Positions 1-10,212 are shown, counted from the first letter of the stretch. The stretch: DNA of 64,000 bases from Geomonas silvestris (GCF_014193515.1 NZ_BLXX01000012.1:62001-126000), one strand, 5' to 3'. The notes: generated by a model not told the origin, from the letters alone. A program made the numbers and translations.

Positions 1-1192
1 CGTCCTTGGGCCACATCTCGCGGTTGTCCCGGTACAGGAAGTAGAGCACCCGGTCCTGGTCCTGGTTGAAGATGTTGGAGTGCATCTGCTCGCGTTTGAG
101 CAGAGGCCACAGGTACCAGGTCTTCTCGTATTCCGGGCGCACGTCGTGCGCGTAGAGAGGCAAGAAGGTGTTGGCGTTGCGTTTCTCTCCGCGCACCGTA
201 GTGATGAAGGGCCAGAAGTAGTCGACCTCCTGGTACTTCTTTTCCCGGTCGTCAGTGTACCCGAAGAAGGGCCACAGGTAGCTGCGCGAGGTCTTCTTGG
301 GCGAATCGGTCCGGGAGTAGAGCGGGAACAGGGTCGCCTTGTCCGTCGGGTTCTCCGTGTTCATACCGGTCGTTTCGCTGGTGTAAAACGGCCAGAGCAC
401 GAAGCGCTTGCGGTACACACCGTCCTTGTGCGACTGCCCGTAGAGCGGAAACACCTCGAAGCCCGTCTCGTTCTCGCCGCTCGTCGTGGAGAAGAACGGG
501 TAGAGGTAGTGCTTGGTCGTGGTGCCGCGGTTCACCGTGGAGCCGTAGAGCGGGAACATGACCATGTGGTACTCGTCGCGCCAGAACCGGTCGTAGATGT
601 CGCCGTAAAACGGGATGAACGCCCGGTACTTGCCGCGTTTGGGGGACTCCCCGGAAACGTAGAACGGCAGGAAGGTCGTGGTGCCGTTTTTCTTTTCCCC
701 CTCCTCCTTGCGGAAGTTGGAGACCTGGAACAGCCGCATCACCTCATAGGTATCGGAGTCGGGCGTATTCTCGTGAAATGCTGCGGGGTACAGGAAGTAG
801 GTGGCGTGCGCGCTCCCCTTGCTGCGGTCCTTGCGATAAAAGAGCGGCCGGAACGCGGTGTCGCGGTCCTCCCCCTTGTTCTGGAACTTGAAGATCGGGC
901 CGAGCAGCGACAGGTTGCTGAAGCCATCCGCCGGACTGGTCCGGTAATCCACCAGCGGCCAAAAAGTGAAGATGGTCCCTTCTTCTTTCTGGGCCGTCTG
1001 AGCGGGTTGAACTCCCTGCGCCGTCTGCGCAGGCTGCTCGGGCACCGGTTGTGCCGGTTGTGCCGGTTGTGCCGGTTGCGCCGGTTGCGCCGGTTGCGCC
1101 GGTTGCGCCGGTTGCGCCGGTGCAGCCTGGACCGGTTGGCTCAGGGCACAGAGGGTGAGCAGACCGGCTATGTGTGTCGTAATACGGGGCAT
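1..1192 (-). CDS. Secreted protein with (AQP)n linker and repeated aromatic-Pro motifs, 3' end outside window
   Basis: Only the first 397 codons are visible; the frame runs open off the left edge. The ATG is at 1192-1190. A hydrophobic N-terminus (residues about 6-16) ending near an Ala-Ala looks like a signal peptide. It is followed by an Ala-Gln-Pro linker encoded by a 9-bp tandem repeat. The rest is a run of about fifteen short aromatic motifs of the type [FLW]-P-[LF]-[YF] (FPLY, WPFF, LPFY, FIPFY), often 18-25 residues apart, separated by charged, turn-like stretches. That alternation suggests repeated beta-hairpins, perhaps an outer-membrane barrel or beta-propeller (inference). I do not recognise a named family. 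It lies downstream of leuD on the same strand but beyond a terminator. Confidence 0.75.
   Translation of the reverse strand, partial: MPRITTHIAGLLTLCALSQPVQAAPAQPAQPAQPAQPAQPAQPAQPAQPVPEQPAQTAQGVQPAQTAQKEEGTIFTFWPLVDYRTSPADGFSNLSLLGPIFKFQNKGEDRDTAFRPLFYRKDRSKGSAHATYFLYPAAFHENTPDSDTYEVMRLFQVSNFRKEEGEKKNGTTTFLPFYVSGESPKRGKYRAFIPFYGDIYDRFWRDEYHMVMFPLYGSTVNRGTTTKHYLYPFFSTTSGENETGFEVFPLYGQSHKDGVYRKRFVLWPFYTSETTGMNTENPTDKATLFPLYSRTDSPKKTSRSYLWPFFGYTDDREKKYQEVDYFWPFITTVRGEKRNANTFLPLYAHDVRPEYEKTWYLWPLLKREQMHSNIFNQDQDRVLYFLYRDNREMWPKD
1047..1127. repeat. 9-bp tandem repeat encoding (Ala-Gln-Pro)n
   Basis: Eight consecutive 9-bp units (three ggttgtgcc, then five ggttgcgcc at 1047-1118) plus one diverged unit to 1127. 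Read on the minus strand they encode an AQP linker just after the signal peptide of the secreted repeat protein. The length is a multiple of three, so copy-number change would keep the frame. Confidence 0.9.
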
Positions 1193-1365
1193 GACTCTCG
1201 CTGGTGCAGTTTAGTTGCGAAATAACTTGCGATACTAACTGCAGGTATTAGGGGTAGTCAATCAAATAATGCCATCTATCGGTATTCGCTAACCCCTTAA
1301 TGACAGTTGTCAGGCGAAGGGGGGGCGGCACAAGAAGGAACTCTCTTACTCGGAGAAAAAGAAAA

Positions 1366-1391
1366 GGCAGGGGACCACTCGGCCCCCTGCC
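1366..1391 (-). terminator. Rho-independent terminator after leuD
   Basis: An 8-bp GC stem (ggcagggg / cccctgcc) with a 10-nt loop is followed on the minus strand by a T-rich run. It lies about 80 bp past the leuD stop and separates leuD from the secreted repeat protein. Confidence 0.7.
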
Positions 1392-1470
1392 CCGTTACAG
1401 CGTGCAGATCGAGACTCTTCCCCGTCCTGGCCGGGGTCTCGAACTGCCCAAGCGGCAAGACCGCCCTTGA

Positions 1471-1998
1471 CTAGTACTTGGTATCTGCGTAGTCAACCCA
1501 GCCGCCGGCCAGCACCAGCGCCTTGTCAAACGGCGAGATCTCGAAGGAGACACTCTCTTGGCGACCGCCCCCCTTGATGGTGAGGATCTGTCCCTCCACG
1601 TCGAGGGCGATCGAGGCATCGGCTGCGTCGGCGAAGCTGAACAGCCTGTCGATCTGACCGGCCGGGAGCTCGATGGCGGCCATGCCGCAGTTGAACATGT
1701 TCTGGCGGAAGATCCTGGCGAACGATTCGGCGATGACGGCGGTGATGCCGTTTACCTCGAAGACCCAGGGCGCGTGCTCGCGGGAGGAGCCGCATCCGAA
1801 GTTGGCGCGGGTGACCACCACCCCTGCGGAGCGGGTCTTTTCGGCCTTGGGATCGAAGCCCGGGAGTTTGAGGTCCTCCAGCAGGTAGGGCTTCAGGTCC
1901 TCCTTGGTGATCTCGGTGAGGTATTTCGCCGGGATGATCTCGTCGGTGTTTATGTCGCTGCGGTCCAGAAAGAGGGCCGGGCCACCAAAAGTCTTCAT
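1471..1998 (-). CDS. leuD: 3-isopropylmalate dehydratase small subunit
   Basis: Swivel-domain subunit of isopropylmalate isomerase, which converts 2-isopropylmalate to 3-isopropylmalate in leucine synthesis in the cytoplasm. The 175-residue protein carries the family signature GCGSSREHAPW (about residues 68-78) and the NTDEIIPAKY substrate loop near the N-terminus. The start is set by an aaggag ribosome site 5 nt upstream of the ATG. It is the second gene of leuCD, 172 bp after leuC; the gap is filled by an inverted pair of heptamer tracts. The related homoaconitase or citramalate hydratase small subunits are the alternatives, but pairing with leuC and nearby leuA favours LeuD. Confidence 0.95.
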   Translation of the reverse strand: MKTFGGPALFLDRSDINTDEIIPAKYLTEITKEDLKPYLLEDLKLPGFDPKAEKTRSAGVVVTRANFGCGSSREHAPWVFEVNGITAVIAESFARIFRQNMFNCGMAAIELPAGQIDRLFSFADAADASIALDVEGQILTIKGGGRQESVSFEISPFDKALVLAGGWVDYADTKY

Positions 1999-2008
1999 AT
2001 GATCTCCT

Positions 2009-2170
2009 TGGAAACAATTGATAATTGACGATGGACAATTACAGTCAAATACCTTGTCTCACATCAAATACCAATCGTCGTGTCGTTAGTTAGCCTGAAG
2101 ATTGATCGACAACGTCAATGGCCCGATTCGGGTTCTCATTGTCAATTGTCAGTCGTCAATTGTCCATTGC
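2009..2170. repeat. Inverted pair of CAATTGA-type heptamer tracts at the leuC/leuD junction
   Basis: The left arm (2009-2042) and right arm (2137-2170) are built from imperfect 7-nt units of the CAATTGA type in opposite orientation, flanking about 95 bp of unrelated sequence. The right arm ends at the leuC stop; the left arm abuts the leuD ribosome site. The same arrangement occurs at 13051-13276 and 40298-40494. Confidence 0.75.
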
Positions 2171-3454
2171 CTACAGGTACTTCCTCGGGTCGGCGAGTTT
2201 CCCCTCGATGGCCGAGGCCGCTGCGGTTGCCGGCGAGAGCAGGTGGACCATGCCCCCCTTGCCCATGCGCCCCATGAAGTTGCGGTTGGTGGTCGAGGCG
2301 CAGACCTCGCCCTCGGCCAGGACACCGTTGCTCATCCCGAGGCACGCGCCGCAGGTCGGGTTGGTGACGCAGAAGCCGGCGGACATGAAGATGTCGATGA
2401 GTCCCTCGGCGTTGGCCTCCTGGTAGATGTGCGGGGTGGCCGGCGACAGGATGGCTCGCACGGTCGGCGCTATCTTCTTCCCTTTCAGTACCTGGGCCGC
2501 GATGCGCAGGTCCTCGAGGCGGCCGTTGGTGCAGGAACCGAGGTAAACCTGGTCCACCGGGGCACCGGCCATCTCGGAGATCGGCTTCACCTGGTCCGGT
2601 TTGTAGCCGAAGGTGCAAAGAGGCTCAAGGTCGGAGAGGTCGAGGTCGATAACTTTGTCATACGCGGCGTCCGCATCCGGGCACCAGGCGCTGTACTCGG
2701 CGAGCGCCGCTTCCTTCGAGGCGAAGTTCTCGGAGATGAAAGGCCAGAGGTAGTCGACGGTGACCATGTCCGGGGCGCAGATCCCCGAGGTACCGCCCGC
2801 CTCGATGGCCATGTTGCACAGGGTCATGCGGGATTCCATGCTCATCTGGGCCACGATCGGCCCCCCGAACTCGATGACGCGGTCCGTGGCTCCGTTCACA
2901 CCAAGGTGCCCGATGACGCGCAGGATGGCGTCCTTGGCGAACACCCCCTTGGGAAGCGTGCCGTTCAGGTTCACCCGGATGGTCTTCGGCTCGCGGAAAG
3001 CGCAGACCCCTTTGAGGATGCCGACCTCGAGGTCGGTGGTCCCCACGCCGGCAGCGAAGGCCCCGAAGGCTCCGTGGGTACAGGTGTGGGAATCGCCCAT
3101 GATCACGGTGTTGCCCGGGCGGATGAACCCCTTCTCCGGAAAGAGCGCGTGGCAAACGCCGTTGGCGCCGATGTCGAAAAAGTCCTTGATGTCGTGGCGC
3201 CGGGCCCAGTCGCGCAGCATCTTGGCCTGGGTGGCGGTCTTGGAGTCCTTGCTGGGGGTGACGTGGTCTATGACGGCCTTAATCTTGGTCCGATCGAAGA
3301 CCCGGTCCTTGCCGCGGGCCATCAGGTCGGCGATGGCGATAGGAGTAGTGATTTCGTGGCACATCACCACGTCGATTTTCAGTACCTTGGTCCCGGCAAA
3401 CGGCTCATCGACCAGATGCGCGGCGAATATCTTCTGAGCAGTTGTCATACCCAT
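2171..3454 (-). CDS. leuC: 3-isopropylmalate dehydratase large subunit
   Basis: Aconitase-family 4Fe-4S subunit of isopropylmalate isomerase. At 427 residues it is the shorter (type II) form rather than the roughly 466-residue enterobacterial one. Visible signatures are MGDSHTCTHGAFGAF, GSCTNGR and NPTCGACLG; the three cysteines of SCTNGR and CGAC ligate the cluster in this family. ATG at 3454 has an aaggaag ribosome site 9 nt upstream; a second ATG two codons later is possible. It is transcribed with leuD and is divergent from the LOG-family gene. Confidence 0.95.
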   Translation of the reverse strand: MGMTTAQKIFAAHLVDEPFAGTKVLKIDVVMCHEITTPIAIADLMARGKDRVFDRTKIKAVIDHVTPSKDSKTATQAKMLRDWARRHDIKDFFDIGANGVCHALFPEKGFIRPGNTVIMGDSHTCTHGAFGAFAAGVGTTDLEVGILKGVCAFREPKTIRVNLNGTLPKGVFAKDAILRVIGHLGVNGATDRVIEFGGPIVAQMSMESRMTLCNMAIEAGGTSGICAPDMVTVDYLWPFISENFASKEAALAEYSAWCPDADAAYDKVIDLDLSDLEPLCTFGYKPDQVKPISEMAGAPVDQVYLGSCTNGRLEDLRIAAQVLKGKKIAPTVRAILSPATPHIYQEANAEGLIDIFMSAGFCVTNPTCGACLGMSNGVLAEGEVCASTTNRNFMGRMGKGGMVHLLSPATAAASAIEGKLADPRKYL

Positions 3455-3561
3455 AAGTAAAAGCTTCCTTTTATGTGAGTGGGATGGTTTTCTCTAGGGG
3501 CCACAATAAACCAAATACCCGCCACAAATCAAACTAATCTTTGTTCAATTATATTAAACAT

Positions 3562-3589
3562 TTGCCTCAGATAACAACCATGCTATAAT
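3562..3589 (+). promoter_or_regulatory. Sigma-70-type promoter for the LOG-family gene
   Basis: A perfect -10 tataat at 3584-3589 is preceded by ttgcct at 3562-3567 (16-bp spacer). Transcription would start near 3596, about 25 nt before the ATG, with agggag as ribosome site. Confidence 0.65.
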
Positions 3590-3620
3590 GAGCCGACTCG
3601 ACAACCGAAGGGAGCCTTAA

Positions 3621-4649
3621 ATGCAACTGCGCTTTACCAGAACTAACGGAGAAGTAGACAAACTGATCGATGAGCTCCTTGAGAAAGCAGGCGACATCCA
3701 CCACCCCCACCTGGTGCGGGAAATGATCCTCTCGGCCCTTAAAGCCGGGCAGGACACCGACTATCTGGCGGACCTGAAGCTGCTCAGCAACACCATGAAG
3801 GAGATGCGCTACACTACCTTGGTGTTTGCGCCCTACCGCAACAAGAAGAAGGTCACCATCTTCGGCTCCGCACGCACCATTTCGGACGAGCCGATGTACA
3901 TCAAGTGTGCACAGTTCGCCAAACTCCTCGCCGACCACGGCTACATGATCATCACCGGCGGTGGCGGGGGTATCATGCAGGCCGGCAACGAGGGGGCCGG
4001 CAGCGAATCGTCTTTCGCGGCCAACATCCGGCTTCCCTTCGAGCAGAGCGCGAACTCGGTCATGCTGAAGAATCCCCGCCTGATCACCTACAAGTACTTC
4101 TTCAACCGCAAGGTGGCTTTCGTGAAGGAGGCCGACGCCATCGCCGTGTTCCCGGGAGGTTTCGGGACGCTTGACGAAGCGATGGAGGTCTTCACCCTGA
4201 TCCAGACCGGGAAGACTTCACCCAAGCCGCTGGTACTGGTGGACGACGAGGAGGGTTACTGGGAGCACTGGTTCCGGTTCCTGAAGGAGCGCCTCCTGGT
4301 TGGCGGGTTCATCTCGGCGGAAGACTTCTCGCTCTTCACCATCACCAAGAGTTACGAGGAGGCGGTGCAGGTCATCGAGGAGTTCTACACGGTGTACCAC
4401 TCGATCCGTTTCGTCAACGGCGACCTGGTGATCAGGCTGACCAAGGAGCTGACGCCGGAACAGATCGAGATGCTGGAAAACGAATTTCCCGAACTGCGCA
4501 TGCCGGGAAGCCACATACAGGCGGTGGCGGCGCGTCCGGAGGAGGCCGACGAACCGGACCTGATCGACCTTCCCCGCATCGCATTCCGATTCCACCACCA
4601 GCACTACGGGCTGCTCATCGCCTTTATCCGGCGACTGAACACCTTCTAA
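3621..4649 (+). CDS. LOG-family (TIGR00730-type) nucleoside 5'-monophosphate phosphoribohydrolase-like protein
   Basis: The central Rossmann domain (about residues 75-255) carries the LOG signature: a glycine-rich loop GGGGGIMQAGNEGA near 113-126 and PGGFGTLDE at 178-186. The conserved Arg in FNRK and the Glu of the second motif are the catalytic residues of LOG enzymes, which hydrolyse nucleoside monophosphates to base and ribose 5-phosphate. The protein is 342 residues, much longer than minimal LOGs (about 190), with extra helical N- and C-terminal segments, as in PpnN-like nucleosidases. Older annotations call this family 'lysine decarboxylase', which is misleading. Substrate unknown. Monocistronic from the look of the spacing. 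Confidence 0.85.
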   Translation: MQLRFTRTNGEVDKLIDELLEKAGDIHHPHLVREMILSALKAGQDTDYLADLKLLSNTMKEMRYTTLVFAPYRNKKKVTIFGSARTISDEPMYIKCAQFAKLLADHGYMIITGGGGGIMQAGNEGAGSESSFAANIRLPFEQSANSVMLKNPRLITYKYFFNRKVAFVKEADAIAVFPGGFGTLDEAMEVFTLIQTGKTSPKPLVLVDDEEGYWEHWFRFLKERLLVGGFISAEDFSLFTITKSYEEAVQVIEEFYTVYHSIRFVNGDLVIRLTKELTPEQIEMLENEFPELRMPGSHIQAVAARPEEADEPDLIDLPRIAFRFHHQHYGLLIAFIRRLNTF

Positions 4650-4709
4650 ACGCCCGAAGGGCGCGTAAAAACGGGATTGCAAGAAAAAAATTGTTTTTTA
4701 AATATTTTC

Positions 4710-4738
4710 TTGACAAGGTTATTATACCCTGTTAATTT
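4710..4738 (+). promoter_or_regulatory. Promoter of cspA with long 5' leader
   Basis: A consensus -35 ttgaca (4710-4715) is followed by a 17-bp spacer and taattt (4733-4738). The start would be near 4745, leaving a leader of about 150 nt before the cold-shock gene. Long structured leaders are typical of csp mRNAs, where they confer temperature-dependent translation; that function here is inferred. Confidence 0.7.
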
Positions 4739-4894
4739 TTACGCCAGCAGCTAGTTTCGGAAGTTTGTAGCGACGAAAAGCCAGAGAGAAGTTCCGCTTC
4801 CTTTGAGCCCTTTCATGCCGAAGAACTCTCCGGAAATTGCAGCATAAACGTAGATCCGGCAGAGTTCCGGAGGTCTGAAAAAGGAGGCAGGACA

Positions 4895-5098
4895 ATGGCA
4901 CAGGGCAAGGTTAAATGGTTCAACGACGCTAAAGGTTTCGGTTTCATCGAGCAGGAGAACGGCGAGGACGTATTCGTGCACTTCTCCGCAATCACCGGGG
5001 ATGGCTTCAAGTCCCTGGCCGAAGGTGAGTCGGTCTCCTTCGATGTGACCAACGGCCCGAAAGGTCTGCAGGCTGCTAACGTCAAGAAAATCGGCTAA
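4895..5098 (+). CDS. CspA-family cold-shock protein
   Basis: A 67-residue single OB-fold protein. It has both nucleic-acid binding motifs, KGFGFI (RNP1) and VFVHFS (RNP2), and the near-invariant start [14 protein letters not shown]. Members bind single-stranded RNA or DNA and melt mRNA structure. The ribosome site aaggagg lies about 9 nt upstream of the ATG. The gene is flanked by a long leader and a very strong terminator, so it is a single-gene unit. Paralogues are common, so no number is assigned to the symbol. Confidence 0.95.
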   Translation: MAQGKVKWFNDAKGFGFIEQENGEDVFVHFSAITGDGFKSLAEGESVSFDVTNGPKGLQAANVKKIG

Positions 5099-5124
5099 GC
5101 GAGCGACGACGCAGACAGCGCAAC

Positions 5125-5158
5125 AAAAAGGCCCCGCCGATTTCGGCGGGGCCTTTTT
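5125..5158 (+). terminator. Strong bidirectional terminator after the cold-shock gene
   Basis: A 16-bp perfect stem (aaaaaggccccgccga and its complement) closes on a 2-nt loop and has A and T runs at either end. It isolates the cold-shock transcript from the downstream tandem array. Confidence 0.92.
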
Positions 5159-5161
5159 CTA

Positions 5162-6005
5162 TTATCCGAAGTTGTCACGTTCCGGGAAAAAGTTTCTACT
5201 TCCGAGCAAAAGTTGTCACGTTTTCGCTGAGTGTTTTAACTTCTATCCGAAAGTTGTCACCTTCCAGTGAAAAGTTTCCACTTTTAAGAAAAAGTTGTCA
5301 CGTTTGCGCTGAAAGTTATTACTTCTGTCCGAAAGTTGTCACCTTCCGGTGAAAAGTTTCCACTTTTGAGAAAATGTTGTCACGTTTGCGCTGAAAGTTA
5401 TTACTTCTGTCCGAAAGTTGTCACCTTCCGGTGAAAAGTTTCCACTTTTGAGAAAAAGTTGTCACGTTTCCTCTGAAAGTTATTACTTCTATCCGAAAGT
5501 TATCAACTTCCAGTGAAAAGTTTCCACTTTTGAGAAAAAGTTGTCACGTTTGCGCTGAAAGTTATTACTTCTATCCGAAAGTTGTCAACTTCCGGTGAAA
5601 AGTTCTCACTTTTGAGAAAAAGTTGTCACGTTTGCGCTGAAAGTTATTACTTCTGTCCGAAAGTTGTCACCTTCCGGTGAAAAGATTCCACTTTTGAGAA
5701 AAAGTTGTCACGTTTCCTCTGAAAGTTATCACTTCTGTCCGAAAGTTGTCGTCTTCCAGTGAAAAGTTTCCACTTTTGAGAAAAAGTTGTCATGTTTGCG
5801 CTGAAAGTTAATACTTCTATCCGAAAGATGTCATCTTTCCTCGAAAAGGTGGCCACTTCCGCTCAAAAGGTGTCACCTTTCTGCTGGAAGATTTACCTTC
5901 CGCCGGAAAGATGTCACCTTCCCCTGAAAAGGTGTCCACTTTCGCGCAAAAGGTTCCAGTTCCGAAGGAAGATACTCACCTCTCTCCGAAAGCTGCCATT
6001 CCCTT
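5162..6005. repeat. 82-bp tandem array (about 10 copies) made of 20/21-bp quasi-palindromic sub-repeats
   Basis: The landmark ccgaaagttgtcac recurs at 5247, 5329, 5411, 5493, 5575, 5657, 5739 and 5821, exactly 82 bp apart. Diverged copies start near 5166, 5903 and 5986. Inside each unit the core aaagtt recurs at steps of 21, 20, 21 and 20 bp (for example 5332, 5353, 5373, 5394, 5414), so the array holds roughly 40 sub-sites at a mean spacing of 20.5 bp. Each sub-site is an imperfect dyad such as aaaagtttccactttt; in the rightmost copies some become perfect (aaaggtgtcaccttt). A and T tracts recur about every 10 bp. The unit is not a multiple of three and all frames are interrupted, so it is not coding. 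Confidence 0.95.
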
Positions 6006-6027
6006 CAGATGCAGGTACCGCCCGCAC

Positions 6028-7902
6028 TTAATGTGCGGACGCCCGCCTACGCAGCAACCGTAGTTGCTGCGCCACAAAGGCAGCGAGGCAACCGACCAAC
6101 AAAGCCAGGGTCAGCATACCGTGCTCAACAGCAAACACTAGTGGTGTGAGCAGCAGTCGGGTTATCACGCGCAGCACTTCGTGCCGGGCGATGAAGTGGG
6201 CGATCGGCGGACTCATCTTGTAGTAGCAGGCAACGAACACCCTGCCGGGTGCGTTGGTCAGCAAGTAGTGATCGCGGAACTCGCGCAGCAAGGCTACCTT
6301 CGGATGCAGATAGCTGCCATAGGCGGCCGTGGCAATGAAGCAACCGCCGCCTCCACCACCTCCGCCGGAGCTCACAACGGGGGTCACGGGAATGGGAGGC
6401 TGTGCTGGTATCGCGAGAGCGTTCGCATCGAGAGGGGTTCCATTCACCAGAGTACTGCCATCGAGTGTTGTGGCGCCGTCCGCCGGGAAGCTGAGTGCGA
6501 CAGGGGTCTGCATGTCGCCATTGCCGTTGTTGCACACCAGCAGATAGACGGTGGCGTCGGAGGTGAACGCCGGAACTACTATGGACTGGGTGCCGGCGTT
6601 GTACTGGTATTCCTGGGTTCCCGCAGTGCTTACCTTGAAGGCCGAAACAGCCAAGGATGAAGAAAGACCGGGGAAGGTAATCGCGAGATCCTGCCCGTCG
6701 GACGAGGAGGGGAGATACTTGTAGTAGGCGAAGGTATAGGGGGTAGCCAAGGCATTGATAGGCCCCTGAACGGTGAGGTGTGCGGGAAAGGTCCGTGCCT
6801 GGGGAACTGTCACCGGCGGGATAAGGCTCACATCGCCCACGTGGGTGGTCCAGTTCCGCAGGAACACCCTCTTGGCAAATCCGAAGAAATTGTTGCCGAG
6901 ATTCTGATTCAGCACTTGGTTGAGGACCGGCAGTGCGGGAATGTCGGCGTGGTTTGACGGCACTGGCATGGCGCCGAGTTGCACCCAAAATGCCCGCACC
7001 ACGGTTCGGCTGCCGTCCAGTTCCGCCAGATACCTGTTAAAGATCCAACGGCCGTACTCGGAGAGATCGGTGCTGTTGATTGCTTGGTTGAGCGCGATGG
7101 TGTCAGTATTGGGAAGATAACTCGGCAGGTAGTTGTAGAGCTGGTTCACCGAATTGTAGACTTCGTCTTCCATCCAGGTGGAGGTCATCTCCGCATAAAA
7201 CGGGTCGAAATAGTAGTTATATCCGAACTGTATCGCGTGGTGGAACTCGTGTGCCGCAGTCACCCGGAGGCTTTCCAGCGGGGTGTAGCTACCGTACACC
7301 GGATCGGTAAACGATTTATCGATGGTGATGTAGCTGCCTGTGGAGGTTCCCGGCGGCAAAGAGGGAGAGTAAATGTCGTCGGTGAAGCCGTAAGCGCTCT
7401 GAGAGGCAAGGCTCTGGAGGTAAACGTGATAGGTCGTTCCCGGAGGCGGCTGGTACCCCATCTGCGTCACTTCCACACTGTAGACGTACTCGAAAACACC
7501 GGCAATAGTCTCGACCCAGTCCGGGACGTTGTTACCGTTGAGGTCGGCCAGCGCAGGTGCATCCGTGCCAGAGGTGGCGTAGTGGATGGTGAAGTGTCCG
7601 CCCACCGGCACGCATACCCGCTCCCCGGTGAGGGTGGGGAGCGCCATCGCCTTGGCGAGGACTTTCTGAGTAGCCGGTTCAAGCTGACTCCAGTCCCTTT
7701 TGGCGGCGTGCCTGACCATGGTCAGGGAGCGGTCGGCATGATTCAGAGCTTTTTTGGCGACCACCCCAGTCACGGCTGAGCCGCCACCGGCATACCCGGG
7801 GACAAGCCGCGCCAAGTAGTAATCGTCAAGAGTCCCAGCAGCAGCCAAAGCCGGCAGGAGCAGCACCAACAGCGTCAAAATCTGTCCGTGTATCGTTCTC
7901 AC
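6028..7902 (-). CDS. Secreted MXAN_6640-type metalloprotease with CFI-box C-terminal anchor
   Basis: A 624-residue exported protein. It has a signal peptide (about 1-22) and a zinc-protease motif HEFHH at 218-222, with a likely third ligand Glu at 245 in STWMED, as in the MXAN_6640 putative metalloprotease family. A Pro/Val linker and nine glycines lead to the [10 protein letters not shown] motif at 521-530, the hallmark of CFI-box C-terminal domains. One or two hydrophobic helices (about 576-612) and an Arg-rich end follow, so the tail looks like a sorting or anchoring signal. The start is GTG at 7902; its G is shared with the upstream TAG stop, so translation is coupled to the preceding gene. 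Substrate unknown. Confidence 0.85.
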   Translation of the reverse strand: MRTIHGQILTLLVLLLPALAAAGTLDDYYLARLVPGYAGGGSAVTGVVAKKALNHADRSLTMVRHAAKRDWSQLEPATQKVLAKAMALPTLTGERVCVPVGGHFTIHYATSGTDAPALADLNGNNVPDWVETIAGVFEYVYSVEVTQMGYQPPPGTTYHVYLQSLASQSAYGFTDDIYSPSLPPGTSTGSYITIDKSFTDPVYGSYTPLESLRVTAAHEFHHAIQFGYNYYFDPFYAEMTSTWMEDEVYNSVNQLYNYLPSYLPNTDTIALNQAINSTDLSEYGRWIFNRYLAELDGSRTVVRAFWVQLGAMPVPSNHADIPALPVLNQVLNQNLGNNFFGFAKRVFLRNWTTHVGDVSLIPPVTVPQARTFPAHLTVQGPINALATPYTFAYYKYLPSSSDGQDLAITFPGLSSSLAVSAFKVSTAGTQEYQYNAGTQSIVVPAFTSDATVYLLVCNNGNGDMQTPVALSFPADGATTLDGSTLVNGTPLDANALAIPAQPPIPVTPVVSSGGGGGGGGCFIATAAYGSYLHPKVALLREFRDHYLLTNAPGRVFVACYYKMSPPIAHFIARHEVLRVITRLLLTPLVFAVEHGMLTLALLVGCLAAFVAQQLRLLRRRASAH

Positions 7903-8414
7903 TAATCCACCATCCTTTTACCCACTCGTAGTGAAATCATGGTGGTGACGCCGGATGCGACGTTCACCTCGACATTTCCCCGCCTGCTGGACACCTGGTA
8001 GGTTCCCGCCGGCAGCACCGCCTGAAAAAATCCCTGTTCATCGGTCTGAGTGCTCACCACCAGCCGACTGCCAGAACGAATCTCGACCGGCAGCTGCGGA
8101 TAGAGCACCGACCTTGGCCGCACGGCTTTAAGCTTCCCGCCCGACGTCTCAGTGAAACAGACGCCGACGATCGCCCCCATCCCTTTGGACAAAGGGACCC
8201 CAACTAAGGCACCCTTGACCTGAACGATCGGCTGCATCCCCGTCTGTAGGGCTACGCTGGGAGATTCATCGGCTGCCCTGCCAGGAAGGAAATCTTTTCC
8301 GTCAAAATGGAAGAACTTCCACTGGCCATCCGGCCGCCGAGCAGCTGCTGTCGCCGCCGAACAAATGGCAGCCACTAACGTTATCGTCAAAACCATCCGA
8401 ATGATTGAGGGCAT
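7902..8414 (-). CDS. Exported protein with carboxypeptidase-regulatory-like beta-sandwich
   Basis: 170 residues with an N-terminal signal peptide (about 1-24). The C-terminal region (about 100-165) reads like a carboxypeptidase regulatory-like or transthyretin-type fold: [25 protein letters not shown]. This is the usual pattern of a strand, a polar turn and 'LPAGTY'. Such domains are non-catalytic partners of secreted enzymes. Its stop overlaps the GTG of the downstream metalloprotease by one base, so the two are almost certainly co-produced and may act together (inference). Confidence 0.7.
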   Translation of the reverse strand: MPSIIRMVLTITLVAAICSAATAAARRPDGQWKFFHFDGKDFLPGRAADESPSVALQTGMQPIVQVKGALVGVPLSKGMGAIVGVCFTETSGGKLKAVRPRSVLYPQLPVEIRSGSRLVVSTQTDEQGFFQAVLPAGTYQVSSRRGNVEVNVASGVTTMISLRVGKRMVD

Positions 8415-8613
8415 AGTTACTCCCTGGCAACGGTTATCTACCAGACGGGAAGCAGTTCACCTTAACCCACGAAACACGGCCTGTTATCCAACTAAGACGG
8501 CAGCCTCAGGCGACCAGGTGCGGGCTATGACTGTGCCGGAGCTTGAGAGACGGAGTGAATACAGTGTGAGGTAGCATCGCATAGTGAGGGATTGAAGCAA
8601 AGTAAAAAAATGT

Positions 8614-8645
8614 AAAAGGGGAGCCGGTTGGGCTCCCCTTTTTTT
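8614..8645 (-). terminator. Terminator after leuA
   Basis: The 12-bp stem aaaaggggagcc / ggctcccctttt has a 5-nt loop and T-rich tails on both sides. It lies about 25 bp past the leuA stop and could work in both directions. Confidence 0.85.
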
Positions 8646-8667
8646 GTCTGCTGCCGGAGATATCGAC

Positions 8668-10212
<1,545 letters not shown>

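Noticed and set aside
80-1225. Plus-strand 381-codon frame at the left edge
   Set aside because: The minus strand gives a signal peptide and a regular motif repeat, while the plus frame reads as Arg/Val/Leu-rich antisense sequence.
5162-6005. CRISPR array in the tandem-repeat region
   Set aside because: There are no unique spacers: the whole 82-bp unit repeats head to tail, and no cas genes are present.
5647-6031. Small open frames inside the 82-bp array
   Set aside because: The repeat unit is not a multiple of three, so the frames change with each copy and break off. Their heptapeptide look comes from the 20/21-bp sub-repeat, and there is no ribosome site.
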